A stretch of DNA of 64,000 nt from a virus: positions 28,206 through 92,205 of the IMG/VR virus record IMGVR_UViG_3300035698_014446, one strand, 5' to 3'. Positions 1-8,614 of the stretch are shown here, one piece after another; position 1 is the first letter of the stretch, and every line of letters starts with the position of its first letter. The notes below the pieces were generated by a model, which was not told the DNA's origin, searched no databases, and worked only from the letters and a program-made list of their open reading frames with translations. Both the position numbers and the translations under genes were made by a program.

Positions 1-532
1 AATCATCATCATCCGTAATGAATTTGTTTACCTTAAGACCATCGAATACCGTCCTGTCTTGTTTTATTTTACCGTATAAACTCCTAAATAGATCATGTAT
101 TCCAACGACCTTTACGTTGTCATTCTTAAAGCATTTACCAGCTAACGATACTGCAGGAACTCCCTTAGGACCGTCAATCAGTACCGCTATTCGCTTATCG
201 GAAAATACATCTATTATCTGGGATAATAGTGTATGCGCATCACCATTTATTATGGTTATGTTATGAAAAATGGATGTTCTTACTATAGCTTCCATTTTCG
301 TTTTCAAATCCATACTTATTAACGGTATCTTAGTAAAGTACTTACCAAGTATGGTGGTGGAACCACCATTACATATACCGGATTCGACAATAAGTTCAAC
401 ATCATAATAGTCTGCCAATGCACAAAAGGCAAACCCCTCACTGTTAAGTATACCTTTCGATAACTTAACGTTAGGCATAACTCTCAAGTTAAACCTCTGT
501 ATTCTTTCGTTCATTATGTCCATTACATTCAT
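1..532 (-). CDS. Class I SAM methyltransferase-like protein, C-terminus cut by window edge
   Basis: I translated this open frame directly. It starts at ATG 532 and runs off base 1, about 177 residues. A glycine-rich stretch (ESGICNGGST) after a short beta strand resembles SAM-binding motif I, and IDGPKG resembles motif seen in methyltransferases of the Methyltransf_24 type. Its ATG overlaps the stop of the aldolase gene by four bases (ATGA), so the two are translationally coupled. It probably methylates a sugar or other small molecule made by this locus; the substrate is unknown. Confidence 0.55.
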   Translation of the reverse strand, partial: MNVMDIMNERIQRFNLRVMPNVKLSKGILNSEGFAFCALADYYDVELIVESGICNGGSTTILGKYFTKIPLISMDLKTKMEAIVRTSIFHNITIINGDAHTLLSQIIDVFSDKRIAVLIDGPKGVPAVSLAGKCFKNDNVKVVGIHDLFRSLYGKIKQDRTVFDGLKVNKFITDDDD

Positions 533-1257
533 AATACACTGTCCATTCCTAATCTTAATAATACTGCATCTGTCCCAACAGCTATCATTCTGTAACCTTC
601 GACTACAGCCGCTTGCAAAAGGATTTTGTTTGGTTCGACTATGTGTATTCCTGCGGGGCTACCGGCATCTTTACACATGTCTAAATACCTACGCATATAT
701 TTGTCAAACAACATATCATCCATATTTATGTCTATCGAACCTTTAAGATCAAGAGGTCCAATAAACGAGCCATCAACACCGTCTACCCTGAGTATCGAAT
801 AGAGATTATCCATAGCTATACTATGTTCTATCTGGACAACTAATGATATGTTGTTATTAGCATTTTTTATGTAGTCTTTAAATGTCCGCCCGTATCCATT
901 ACAGTGTGAGTAACCGAATCCTCGCATACCCTTAGGTGGGTATTTTGTGTATCTAACAGCGGATTCCGCTTGTTCCACATTATTAACCATCGGCACGATT
1001 ATACCTTGTGCGCCAGCATCTAATGATCTACCTATCCATTTGTAGTCATTTTCCGGCACTCTAACAATCGGGGCTACACAGTGTGATGATATAACAGTAA
1101 CCAAGTTTGCTACCGACTCTATACTTATAGGTCCGTGTTCCAAATCGATACATATCCAATCGAAACAGTTGGAACCGGCCATTATGTCGGCAATAATAAC
1201 TGAGCCTGTTTGAATCCAACCACCAACAGTCGTTTTGTCTGATTTAAGAATGTTCAC
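529..1257 (-). CDS. HpcH/HpaI-family aldolase
   Basis: A 242-residue class II (metal-dependent) pyruvate aldolase of the HpcH/HpaI or 2-keto-3-deoxyglucarate aldolase family, close to full family length. Visible landmarks are FDWICIDLEHGP (residues 32-43), the RVPEN segment with the catalytic-type Arg66, the YPPKGMRG loop, the metal-ligand Glu in VVQIEH (about 143) and FIGPLDL (about 165-171). Such enzymes cleave or form 2-keto-3-hydroxy acids with pyruvate as one partner. The start is GTG 1257 because a GAGGAG ribosome site sits just upstream. It lies beside a D-2-hydroxyacid dehydrogenase, so the two may act in sequence on a keto acid or deoxy sugar. Confidence 0.85.
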   Translation of the reverse strand: MNILKSDKTTVGGWIQTGSVIIADIMAGSNCFDWICIDLEHGPISIESVANLVTVISSHCVAPIVRVPENDYKWIGRSLDAGAQGIIVPMVNNVEQAESAVRYTKYPPKGMRGFGYSHCNGYGRTFKDYIKNANNNISLVVQIEHSIAMDNLYSILRVDGVDGSFIGPLDLKGSIDINMDDMLFDKYMRRYLDMCKDAGSPAGIHIVEPNKILLQAAVVEGYRMIAVGTDAVLLRLGMDSVL

Positions 1258-2215
1258 AGATGTCTCCTCTTTCGAAAGGAACTAAGTTGCCCGGCGCAGG
1301 TGGGTGACCATTTAATACACTCATACAATCCCTTGCCGCCTGTGTTTCCATATCAATTCTCGTACTAAGAGTCATGGACCCGACGTGTGAGGATAACAAT
1401 ACTTTGTCGTGAAGAATTAAATCACCTTCGTACGGTTCGTCACTGAACACGTCAATTGCTACACCGGCCAATTTCTCCGAATTGATTAACCAGTATAGTA
1501 ATGCTTCTTCATCGAGTATTTCACCACGCGATGTATTAATTAGATACGACCCTTGTTTCATCTTACCGATGAAACCGTGGTCTACCATGTTATGGTTATG
1601 TTTACTCATTGGTACACTAACTGATATTATATCACTTTCGGCCAACACCTTGTCCAGACTTATTGATGGTACAAAAGCATAGTTTGATTCGCCCCACCAC
1701 GAAGTAACCATGGCATCATTTGTATCGTATGCCAGTATGTCTTTTGGGCTGAATGGCTGTAATCTTTTAATTACCCTTTTACCAATTCTACCCACGCCTA
1801 CCACACCAATTACTAACTCAGATATTTTTCTACCAAGAGGTCTATCCCACCGTCTGTGATGGATGGAATTGTTCATTGTGTGTAGTTGTCTTGTCATATT
1901 AAATATTTGGGCAATAATCAATTCGGCTACGCTACCGGCTGGGGCATCCGGGGTGTAGGTTACAACTATTCTATGTTTCTCACAGTACTTTAGGTCCACA
2001 TTATCGAATCCCACACCCATTCGTGAAATTACTTTTAGTTTAGTTGCCGTAGATAATACTTCGGAATTATACGATTCTGTTCCAGCTATTACTCCTTCCG
2101 CGTCCTGTAAACAACTAACTTCTTCCATCCCCGCATCTGCAAGAAGATATCTCGCCGTAAGGTCGAAAGTACCAAACGTGTTGTCTCCCACAAATATTTT
2201 CATTTCATCAGTCAT
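1244..2215 (-). CDS. D-isomer-specific 2-hydroxyacid dehydrogenase (SerA-like)
   Basis: NAD(P)-dependent oxidoreductase of the D-3-phosphoglycerate dehydrogenase family, 323 residues from ATG 2215. The Rossmann motif GVVGVGRIGKRV, the substrate/carboxylate Arg in INTSRGEI, the Glu in DVFSDEPYEG and the catalytic His in SSHVGSMT are all in order. No C-terminal ACT domain follows, so it is the short form. ATG 2215 overlaps the upstream FkbM stop as ATGA, which favours it over an upstream GTG. It may interconvert a 2-keto and 2-hydroxy acid used by the neighbouring aldolase; the true substrate cannot be read from sequence. Confidence 0.82.
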   Translation of the reverse strand: MTDEMKIFVGDNTFGTFDLTARYLLADAGMEEVSCLQDAEGVIAGTESYNSEVLSTATKLKVISRMGVGFDNVDLKYCEKHRIVVTYTPDAPAGSVAELIIAQIFNMTRQLHTMNNSIHHRRWDRPLGRKISELVIGVVGVGRIGKRVIKRLQPFSPKDILAYDTNDAMVTSWWGESNYAFVPSISLDKVLAESDIISVSVPMSKHNHNMVDHGFIGKMKQGSYLINTSRGEILDEEALLYWLINSEKLAGVAIDVFSDEPYEGDLILHDKVLLSSHVGSMTLSTRIDMETQAARDCMSVLNGHPPAPGNLVPFERGDICEHS

Positions 2216-2862
2216 GCCAATAAGGCCTCGCACTTGTAAATCCTTCCAACAATGTCCATGAACTCTCTCGGAGCAAACTCATTTATAAACACAAAATCAC
2301 CAAAAGACGAGTTTGGCTTACGCGCATTTCCAAGAAATCGAAAAGTACCGTTTGTTACGATATATTTACACACTTCGTCAACCAGTGGTGCATCCTTATA
2401 AAAAGGAGCAAAGAATACTTCTACCTGAATACACCATATAGTATTCAAGTATTTACCCAAACTTTTGATAACTTTTAAATCATATCCTTGTGTATCCACT
2501 TTCAAAAAATTAAAATGTGGCTCCATCGAATCGAGTATCGTGTCCAACCTGATTCTGTTTACCTTAATAACCTGCTTTATATCAAGGTCCGTTGGGCTTT
2601 GTGGCCTCATAGACGCAGCCGTATCTTCTACCTCAAAAAAGGATGAGCAATCCTGTTTTTTTAACACGTTAAAATCGGTTATTCCTTCCTCGTCCGAGAT
2701 AGCAAGTCGTAAATGACAATGATTCGTAGTATTGAACGAATTGTACAACGGATTAAAGGATAATATATATCCCATTTTATCCAGTTCTTTTTTCCACTGG
2801 TTATTCATGTCACCAGTAAATCCAACATCGATCAAATTGAGCTTAATATTATTAGTGCCCAT
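2212..2862 (-). CDS. FkbM-family methyltransferase
   Basis: A 216-residue SAM-dependent O-methyltransferase-like protein. LNLIDVGFTGD near the N-terminus corresponds to motif I of FkbM proteins, LRLAISDEEG to the central strand, and LKVDTQGYDLKVI to the family-defining D-x-(Q/E)-G segment. FkbM proteins methylate hydroxyls on sugars or polyketides and are common in surface-glycan loci. It begins the run of overlapping genes down to base 1 and follows a free-standing HNH gene. Confidence 0.75.
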   Translation of the reverse strand: MGTNNIKLNLIDVGFTGDMNNQWKKELDKMGYILSFNPLYNSFNTTNHCHLRLAISDEEGITDFNVLKKQDCSSFFEVEDTAASMRPQSPTDLDIKQVIKVNRIRLDTILDSMEPHFNFLKVDTQGYDLKVIKSLGKYLNTIWCIQVEVFFAPFYKDAPLVDEVCKYIVTNGTFRFLGNARKPNSSFGDFVFINEFAPREFMDIVGRIYKCEALLA

Positions 2863-2908
2863 ATTATATAACTTTCTTTATTCTTTCACTAAATACTTTA
2901 GGTATTAA

Positions 2909-3571
2909 CTAATTAAGTTTATCACCTTTTTTACAATTACAACTAACACAGGTAGGTACTACATTTTCTGGGGAATGTTCACCATTTTTATTAAGCGGTA
3001 TTACGTGATCTTGGGTTAGATATCCCTGTTTTGTTTCTATATCACTAATACTACAATACGCACATCTGTAATTATATTTTATTAAAATTTCTTCCCATTG
3101 TTCCGCATCAACACCAGTTCCGTTAGTTCGTTTTAGTACTTTATGATTTTTAGCATATGCCTTACATTTATCTTTGTTATTTTTACGCCATAAACTATAT
3201 GTTATACTTAATCTATCCTTATTATTTTGATAATATTTTTTATGTTTAATACGTACTTTTTTCTTATTTTTATTATACCATTTCTTTTTTCTATCTGATT
3301 CTTTTTCAGGGTTAACTTCACGGCGTCTTTTAACTTTTACTGCTATTTCTTTTTTATTATCACTATAATATTTTTTCTTTCGTGTAAGCAATTCTTTATT
3401 GTTCCTACGGTATTTCTTTGTTCGTTTACTAACACATACTTTACATTCCGAATTAAGTCCCGAACATTTACTGCTTTTTACATGAAAATACTCGGTAGTC
3501 GCCGGTAACTCATCACCACAACCCGTGCATTCTACAGTTAAATTAATTACTTTATTTTCCTTGCTACACAT
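2909..3571 (-). CDS. HNH endonuclease (free-standing homing type) 1
   Basis: A 220-residue protein with an N-terminal two-CxxC zinc finger (CTGC...CKVC), a long Lys/Asn-rich middle built from repeats of a YxxNKxxxxxxKxxx type, and a C-terminal HNH nuclease: YRCAYC, then TQDHVIPLNKNGEH, then ENVVPTCVSCNCKKGDK. It overlaps the upstream methyltransferase by 25 bases. Two closely similar genes lie at 4724 and 6039, so it looks like a spreading homing endonuclease rather than part of the glycan pathway. It ends in TAG; reading on would add 16 codons before TAA. Confidence 0.85.
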   Translation of the reverse strand: MCSKENKVINLTVECTGCGDELPATTEYFHVKSSKCSGLNSECKVCVSKRTKKYRRNNKELLTRKKKYYSDNKKEIAVKVKRRREVNPEKESDRKKKWYNKNKKKVRIKHKKYYQNNKDRLSITYSLWRKNNKDKCKAYAKNHKVLKRTNGTGVDAEQWEEILIKYNYRCAYCSISDIETKQGYLTQDHVIPLNKNGEHSPENVVPTCVSCNCKKGDKLN

Positions 3572-4128
3572 AGTCCGGCCCTTGTTGCACTTTTATATAT
3601 TAGTTCCCATTCATGTCTACTGTCCAATATTTCCTCATACGCCCGGTGATTCTTTATGCTTTTCGGAAAGTGTATATCATGAAGGGCTATAAAACCACCA
3701 ACCGGTAACATATCCTTCATTATCAACCATTCCGAGTATCCACAATATTCACCAGTGTCACAGAAGAAGAATTGTGGAAGACCATACGTTTTTATAGTCT
3801 CTCTTATAAGATCGGTTCTACCTTCCATTTTACACTTACCAAGAGCCACATCTTCATCCGGTGTATTTTTGTATCTTGATTCCTCAAAATACTTGTGTTC
3901 AGGACCTATTACATCTCCCGGTGCTATAGACCAACCTGTTATGTATGTCTCAAGCCCCATTACTGGTTTATGATCGAGTTTTGGTTTAATTAAATCGATA
4001 GACATTACCCTGACAAGACTTCTGGCAAAACACCGCGTAGAATAACCACTACCTGTTTCCAATACATAATTACAGTTCTTAGCAAGACTTATCAATACTG
4101 TTAATTCACTATCAGTCGGACTACCCAT
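3547..4128 (-). CDS. Class I SAM methyltransferase (Methyltransf_24-like)
   Basis: About 193 residues. VLETGSGYSTRCFA is SAM motif I. FFFCDTGEYCGYSEWLIMKDML, followed by GGFIALHD, matches the D-x-x-H/Y and PGG-x-x-x-x-HD pattern of Methyltransf_24 proteins, often found in glycan and cephalosporin-hydroxylase-like families. ATG 4128 was chosen over GTG 4131 because of an AGGAG site upstream. Its end is overlapped by the HNH gene. Substrate unknown. Confidence 0.65.
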   Translation of the reverse strand: MGSPTDSELTVLISLAKNCNYVLETGSGYSTRCFARSLVRVMSIDLIKPKLDHKPVMGLETYITGWSIAPGDVIGPEHKYFEESRYKNTPDEDVALGKCKMEGRTDLIRETIKTYGLPQFFFCDTGEYCGYSEWLIMKDMLPVGGFIALHDIHFPKSIKNHRAYEEILDSRHEWELIYKSATRAGLCVARKIK

Positions 4129-4711
4129 CACTTCTCCTCTTACTCGTAACTATCCAATGTTTATTGTTAAGAAAACGAATATCTGATATATCTAACAGAC
4201 CATCGTATCTGTCATGAATTTCATCTTTATTCCCAAAATGTCTAACATGACATTTCGCTGGTTTATTTGGCACTGAAAAGAATACCCAAGTCCCTGCTTC
4301 TATTTCCTTAACAAATTCCAAATCCCATATTATATGTTCAAATATTTCTTGTGCAATCACACAATCATACTTGTTGAGATCAGCTGAATACCTAAATGTA
4401 TAATTGATTAGATCAATTGTACAATCTTCGTTATTAACACCCTGTAGCATAACCTCAGCGTAATCAAAAGAATCAGAAAATTCGTAACCAGTATACGTCT
4501 TTGGTCTAATCTCGTCCACAACCATAGCAATCATGTGCCCAAAACCAAATCCTACTTCCAGTACATGTTTCGGTTCGCAAGTAGCCTTTATTATTTCAAG
4601 CATTGGCCTCATGTACGGAAGTATTTCTCCGTATTTTGGATTTCTCGACCAAAATTCACTGTAGTAAACATGGTCTTTTTCGTTTTTGTCTATGTCAGGT
4701 CTACGTATCAT
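4121..4711 (-). CDS. Class I SAM methyltransferase
   Basis: 196 residues. HVLEVGFGFGHMIAMV is a clear motif I, YTGYEFSD the acidic loop after strand 2, and YDCVIAQEIFEHI the motif seen before the central helix of Methyltransf_11/23 enzymes, followed by VFFSVPNKP. It overlaps the next methyltransferase by a few bases. It probably acts on a small molecule or sugar of the locus. Confidence 0.7.
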   Translation of the reverse strand: MIRRPDIDKNEKDHVYYSEFWSRNPKYGEILPYMRPMLEIIKATCEPKHVLEVGFGFGHMIAMVVDEIRPKTYTGYEFSDSFDYAEVMLQGVNNEDCTIDLINYTFRYSADLNKYDCVIAQEIFEHIIWDLEFVKEIEAGTWVFFSVPNKPAKCHVRHFGNKDEIHDRYDGLLDISDIRFLNNKHWIVTSKRRSDG

Positions 4712-4723
4712 ATTTTGTCCCTG

Positions 4724-5353
4724 TCAAGCAATTACCCAGTTTACTTTATTACCTTTTTTAGTGTTACATAGTATACAACACAGTACAATGTTATTTATTT
4801 CGTGCCTACCATCTCTGTCCAATGAAATAACGTGATCTTTACTTATACCATTCGGATTATATTTAAATTGTACATTTTCCTCAAGCACCACATTACAATA
4901 CACACAACGACCATTATACTCAGTTATTTTATCAGCCCATTCTTGTGCAGTTATACCTTCATCGCCTACTAATTTTAGTAATCTACGATTGTCGTTATGA
5001 ATTTTTAATGACTCTTTATTGTTCTTACGCCATTTCTTTTGTTGTAATTTTATTTTCCTACAATTCACCTCTCTGTATTCTTTTTGTTGTATGGCTATTT
5101 TATTTTTATTATTATCGTACCACACTTTTTTCCGTTTTACTTCTTTTTCTTTATTTTTATTACGCCACTTTTTACCATAAATTTTCATTTTATTTTTATT
5201 TTTACTACGCCACTCTTTACTATGGACAGCAGCACATTTTTTACATCGTTGTTGAAAACCAAATTTTCCCTTTTTATTTTTATAAAAATGTTCAGAAATA
5301 GCTAAAAACTTTATATTACAATCAGAACATATTATAAAATTATATGTAGTCAC
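4724..5353 (-). CDS. HNH endonuclease (free-standing homing type) 2
   Basis: 209 residues with the same plan as the gene at 2909: N-terminal CSDC/CKKC finger, Lys/Asn repeat tract (WRNKNKEK-type units), then GRCVYCNVVL, SKDHVISLDRDGRHEINN and CCILCNTKKGNK at the C-terminus. It sits exactly between two methyltransferase genes with almost no spacer. This HNH carries longer loop text (NPNGISKDH) shared with the copy at 6039, so those two are the closest pair. Confidence 0.85.
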   Translation of the reverse strand: MTTYNFIICSDCNIKFLAISEHFYKNKKGKFGFQQRCKKCAAVHSKEWRSKNKNKMKIYGKKWRNKNKEKEVKRKKVWYDNNKNKIAIQQKEYREVNCRKIKLQQKKWRKNNKESLKIHNDNRRLLKLVGDEGITAQEWADKITEYNGRCVYCNVVLEENVQFKYNPNGISKDHVISLDRDGRHEINNIVLCCILCNTKKGNKVNWVIA

Positions 5354-6031
5354 TTATAACCGTACTCCTGTAATAATAAGTCTGTGTCCACGTATTGAGT
5401 TTTGGAGAGGATTATTATTAGTGTAATATTTTACCCAATAATCATTGAATTCCATTACCTCACTAGTTTCCTTTATTAATACATGCGCTGAATCAATGAT
5501 AGCATGTCTCTTTATCTCGTTAATCAGTTTTATTATGTCAAAATTAGACGAAAAATACCTAATACCTTGTCTATCCTGACGAATAATAGAACGTAAGCTA
5601 CCACCTACACTCCACTTAAACAAAGTAATATGAAATCGTCTAGCGCAAGTTGTTATGTTCTTTATCGCCGTTACTACAGGATACGTGTGTTCAACCACAT
5701 CACACACTCTCACCAGATCATACAAAATAACTGGTTCATTGACAAATCTCTCTATAACGCCTTTGATAATGTTAACGTCCGGATACATCTTAGCTATGTA
5801 ATCAATAAACGATTTTGACGTTTCCAACACGTTATACTTTATAGTTCTTATCTTTCTTATCTCCGGGTATTCTATTAATTGTCCGGGTCCTATTTCCAGA
5901 ATTGATTTTATATTTTCATGTTTTCTAATATACTCTATATACATTTTATGATATAAATCTTTTCTGTTATGTTCGATAAACCCTACATCACCGGGCTTAT
6001 ATTGATCCCACTTTTTAAGTAATTCCGTCAT
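5354..6031 (-). CDS. Class I SAM methyltransferase-like protein
   Basis: 225 residues. SILEIGPGQLIEYPEIRKI fits motif I, YNVLETSKSFIDYI the acidic strand-2 region, and YDLVRVCDVVEHTYP the motif before the active-site loop. The C-terminal half is less typical. It lies between two HNH genes and abuts the downstream one by a single base. Likely another methyltransferase of the glycan or metabolite locus; the substrate is not inferable. Confidence 0.6.
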   Translation of the reverse strand: MTELLKKWDQYKPGDVGFIEHNRKDLYHKMYIEYIRKHENIKSILEIGPGQLIEYPEIRKIRTIKYNVLETSKSFIDYIAKMYPDVNIIKGVIERFVNEPVILYDLVRVCDVVEHTYPVVTAIKNITTCARRFHITLFKWSVGGSLRSIIRQDRQGIRYFSSNFDIIKLINEIKRHAIIDSAHVLIKETSEVMEFNDYWVKYYTNNNPLQNSIRGHRLIITGVRL

Positions 6032-6038
6032 TTGGTTC

Positions 6039-6602
6039 CTATGCCAATTTTAATTCTTTACCAAATATTTTTAGTTTTTTCCAATCTAATTTATTTTTCT
6101 TTTTTGTATTATAATCTCTACAACATGGAACAACATTATCTATTTCATGTTTACCACCCTTATCTAAAGGAATAACGTGATCTTGACTAATACCATTTGG
6201 GTTATAAATATTAGGTAAATTTTCTTCCAACCTAATACCACAATAAGCACACCTACCATTATACTCAAGTATTTTGTGTGCCCATTCCTTAACAGTTGTC
6301 CCTTTGCCAGATAATTTTTTAAGAATTTTACGATTTCTTGTTTTTATTCTTATTGTGTCTTTGTTAATTTTATAGTATTTTTTATAGCGTTTTCTATTAC
6401 GTTTATTCGCCACTTCTTTGTTTTCCTCATACCATTTTTTATTACGTTTGTTTATTGATTTTTTATTTTTCTTGTATTGTATTCTATAGCGTTTTCTCGT
6501 GCATACCTTACAGTCTAATCTTAATTCGTTACCTCTTCTGTGAAAATATTCCGGCGTATCCGGAAATTCATCACCACATTTTATGCACTCTTTCATTATC
6601 AC
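6039..6602 (-). CDS. HNH endonuclease (free-standing homing type) 3
   Basis: 187 residues. It has the N-terminal CIKCGDEFP...CKVC finger, a Lys/Asn/Arg tract and C-terminal HNH: GRCAYCGIRL, SQDHVIPLDKGGKH, NVVPCCRDYNTKKKNK. The second Cys pair is broken: CCRDYN replaces the usual CxxCN, so zinc binding at that knuckle may be impaired. It overlaps the next upstream gene by four bases. Confidence 0.82.
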   Translation of the reverse strand: MIMKECIKCGDEFPDTPEYFHRRGNELRLDCKVCTRKRYRIQYKKNKKSINKRNKKWYEENKEVANKRNRKRYKKYYKINKDTIRIKTRNRKILKKLSGKGTTVKEWAHKILEYNGRCAYCGIRLEENLPNIYNPNGISQDHVIPLDKGGKHEIDNVVPCCRDYNTKKKNKLDWKKLKIFGKELKLA

Positions 6603-7288
6603 TCAAGTATTCCCATCACATCTTTAAAGAACTTACTATGCACAGTCGGGGTTATAATATTAAAGTTTACACCAGCTACCCTTAGTAATTGCATCCCTTC
6701 ACGAGTTAATTTATCTTTAACAATACACTGTTCATAAGTAGCATCATCTGTAAAGCCATTACCATAGCAATGTTGATTTCCTTCACCATTAATTAAATCT
6801 TTTCGTGTATGAAGACAAAAACCGTCAAACCCTACTGCGTAAATCCTTTTTGCACCAAGTACTTTAGCAATGGCTATCGCGAGAACCCCGGCTATCCTGA
6901 AATGTCCATACAGAATACCACCTATATACCTGTATGGTACACCCGGTTCACTTTTGTAATTCACCTGAATATAATCACCACCTACCGCTGCTCTCAAACT
7001 TTCAACGATTCCTATACCAAGCATCAGTTTGGATTGAGAACGTATGCAGTTTCTTTGATCATGTAATCTCTGATTATTAGTCCATAAATGATAATCAGGG
7101 ATGAAAAAATCAGTCATTTTATTTATACCAATGGTTACCAATCTTTCATCCTTTATAAAGTGACGAATTTTTTGATAATACTTCCTTGTACCATCACCAG
7201 CACCAACAATCACAAAATCTCTGTCTTGTTCCGTGTTTTCATACCAACTTAGGCGGTTCACGAAGCATCCTTTCAAATCCCCACTCAC
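6599..7288 (-). CDS. Unknown protein of the glycan locus (DUF115-like fold possible)
   Basis: 229 residues that I do not recognise firmly. RDFVIVGAGDGTRKYYQKI near the N-terminus looks like a nucleotide-binding loop; later GINKMTDFFIPDYHLWTNNQR and AKRIYAVGFDGF recall DUF115-type proteins of flagellin and surface-sugar modification, where a GINxx-x-D-Y segment precedes a ligand site. It overlaps the upstream radical SAM gene by 50 bases, an unusually long overlap; no better internal start was seen. A sugar-related role is suggested mainly by its neighbours. Confidence 0.4.
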   Translation of the reverse strand: MSGDLKGCFVNRLSWYENTEQDRDFVIVGAGDGTRKYYQKIRHFIKDERLVTIGINKMTDFFIPDYHLWTNNQRLHDQRNCIRSQSKLMLGIGIVESLRAAVGGDYIQVNYKSEPGVPYRYIGGILYGHFRIAGVLAIAIAKVLGAKRIYAVGFDGFCLHTRKDLINGEGNQHCYGNGFTDDATYEQCIVKDKLTREGMQLLRVAGVNFNIITPTVHSKFFKDVMGILE

Positions 7289-8189
7289 GAGTTAATTTGC
7301 GATAATTAATAGAAGATAATCCAAGTCTCGGACATCTTTGGCACTCTACTGGTAATTCTGATACTTTGGTTGAATTGTAAAATTTATTCTTAAATTCAGA
7401 CATAATGGGATTTTGATTATTATAAGTCCCATATTTTTTGTTGGAATGAATGTGACAACACGGAGTAACATATCCGTTTAAACCAATAGTAATTCTATGG
7501 TTTATTATTTGAACACATAAACATCTTTCATGGTACTGACCCGGTAAATTCAACTTTATGTTAATGTTAAAATCGTTTCGAGCAGTTAATTCGCTAATAA
7601 AGTTTAAAAAATTAGAGTCTGGTTTTATTGTTTTGTACTTATCTACTACAGGATTATACTGGTGAAATCTGATTGTGTTGACACCCAATTCTTCACAAAA
7701 TTTAATCACATCAATTACATCCTCGTGATCGCCTGACATGAGTATGTAATTAATGGTTATCTTCTTTCTGTCAGGAGTAGACACAGCCAGTTTTATATTC
7801 TTAATTACTCTGTCAAATTGTTTTTGTGTTCCACCACGACGTACGGCATACTTGTATGCTGTGTACCCGTCAAGACTAATTACCATGTGCATATACTTAA
7901 TCATATCAACAAATTTATCGAGCAATTGACCATTAGTTATTACTTTGTTAACAATTACTCCGTTTTCGTTGGCATAACTAACCATTTCCCTGTACCGGGA
8001 ATGCATCAGTACTTCACCCTCGCTTTGTAGTAACAATTTATTGTAACCACAACCCTTCAAATAATCAATTATTCTCTGATATTCAGACATCGGCATTTCG
8101 GAATCAGTCTTCTCGTTATGTACCCATAAACAATGAGGACATTTGAGATTACATTTATCCGTAATATGTATGACCGCTACTTTATTCAT
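7239..8189 (-). CDS. Radical SAM protein with SPASM-like C-terminus
   Basis: 316 residues. CNLKCPHC near residue 13 is the CxxxCxxC cluster that binds the SAM-cleaving 4Fe-4S centre; SEGEVLMH is the GGE-like SAM contact and ITNGQLL the following strand. The C-terminal part has further Cys residues (CLC, CCHIH, CQRCPR), as in SPASM/twitch proteins that hold auxiliary clusters. Family members do peptide, sugar or cofactor chemistry. Its ATG is next to the stop of the APS-kinase-like gene. Confidence 0.82.
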   Translation of the reverse strand: MNKVAVIHITDKCNLKCPHCLWVHNEKTDSEMPMSEYQRIIDYLKGCGYNKLLLQSEGEVLMHSRYREMVSYANENGVIVNKVITNGQLLDKFVDMIKYMHMVISLDGYTAYKYAVRRGGTQKQFDRVIKNIKLAVSTPDRKKITINYILMSGDHEDVIDVIKFCEELGVNTIRFHQYNPVVDKYKTIKPDSNFLNFISELTARNDFNINIKLNLPGQYHERCLCVQIINHRITIGLNGYVTPCCHIHSNKKYGTYNNQNPIMSEFKNKFYNSTKVSELPVECQRCPRLGLSSINYRKLTREWGFERMLREPPKLV

Positions 8190-8614
8190 TATATTACGTA
8201 ATCGCCCTCTGGTACTTTGGTTTTGTTATTCACGGAGTCAATTATCTCCCTAAGTCTGTCAACACTTTTTTCTATTGATAATGTATCAGTATCAATAGTT
8301 AGATAATCATATAATTCCTCATAAAAGTGACCTTCTCTGTACGGCATCATTTTTCTGATATAAACAAAACTTATCATCGGGTAATTGGCACTTATCGTTC
8401 TTCTCGTGTATATCACCGGAGCAATTACTGATACAATTACATTAATTTGTTTAACGAGTTCCCTCACCAACCGAGCTACTCTATAGTTATGTTCTGATCT
8501 TTCATCAAGGGAGAATCCAGCGCCCAATAATATACTGTCCCTCATTTCGTCCCCATCAACTATAACAGTAATTGATGTCCCACAAGTTTTAAGTATGTGC
8601 GTGTAAAGTAGCAT
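8189..8614 (-). CDS. APS-kinase-like protein without a P-loop
   Basis: 141 residues. IVDGDEMRDSILLGAGFS, DERSEHNYRVARLVREL and VIVSVIAP align by eye with the substrate-binding half of adenylylsulfate kinase (CysC: DGDN-x-R, GFS-x-x-DR-x-x-NIRR, ISP). The N-terminal GLSGSGKS P-loop of the family is missing: the protein starts only about 18 residues before IVDGDEMR, and a TGA lies a few codons upstream in the same frame. It may be a degenerate or regulatory protein, or use a different phosphoryl donor. It overlaps the ParB-like gene by 26 bases. Confidence 0.62.
   Translation of the reverse strand: MLLYTHILKTCGTSITVIVDGDEMRDSILLGAGFSLDERSEHNYRVARLVRELVKQINVIVSVIAPVIYTRRTISANYPMISFVYIRKMMPYREGHFYEELYDYLTIDTDTLSIEKSVDRLREIIDSVNNKTKVPEGDYVI

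Noticed and set aside
2864-2911. Sixteen-codon extension of HNH 1 through TAG
   Set aside because: The stretch can equally be the normal spacer with the next gene's ribosome site; nothing favours translation.
4262-8400. TGGCAC words at about 4269, 7331 and 8386 as further sigma-54 promoters
   Set aside because: None is followed by TTGC at the correct spacing, and all lie inside coding sequence.
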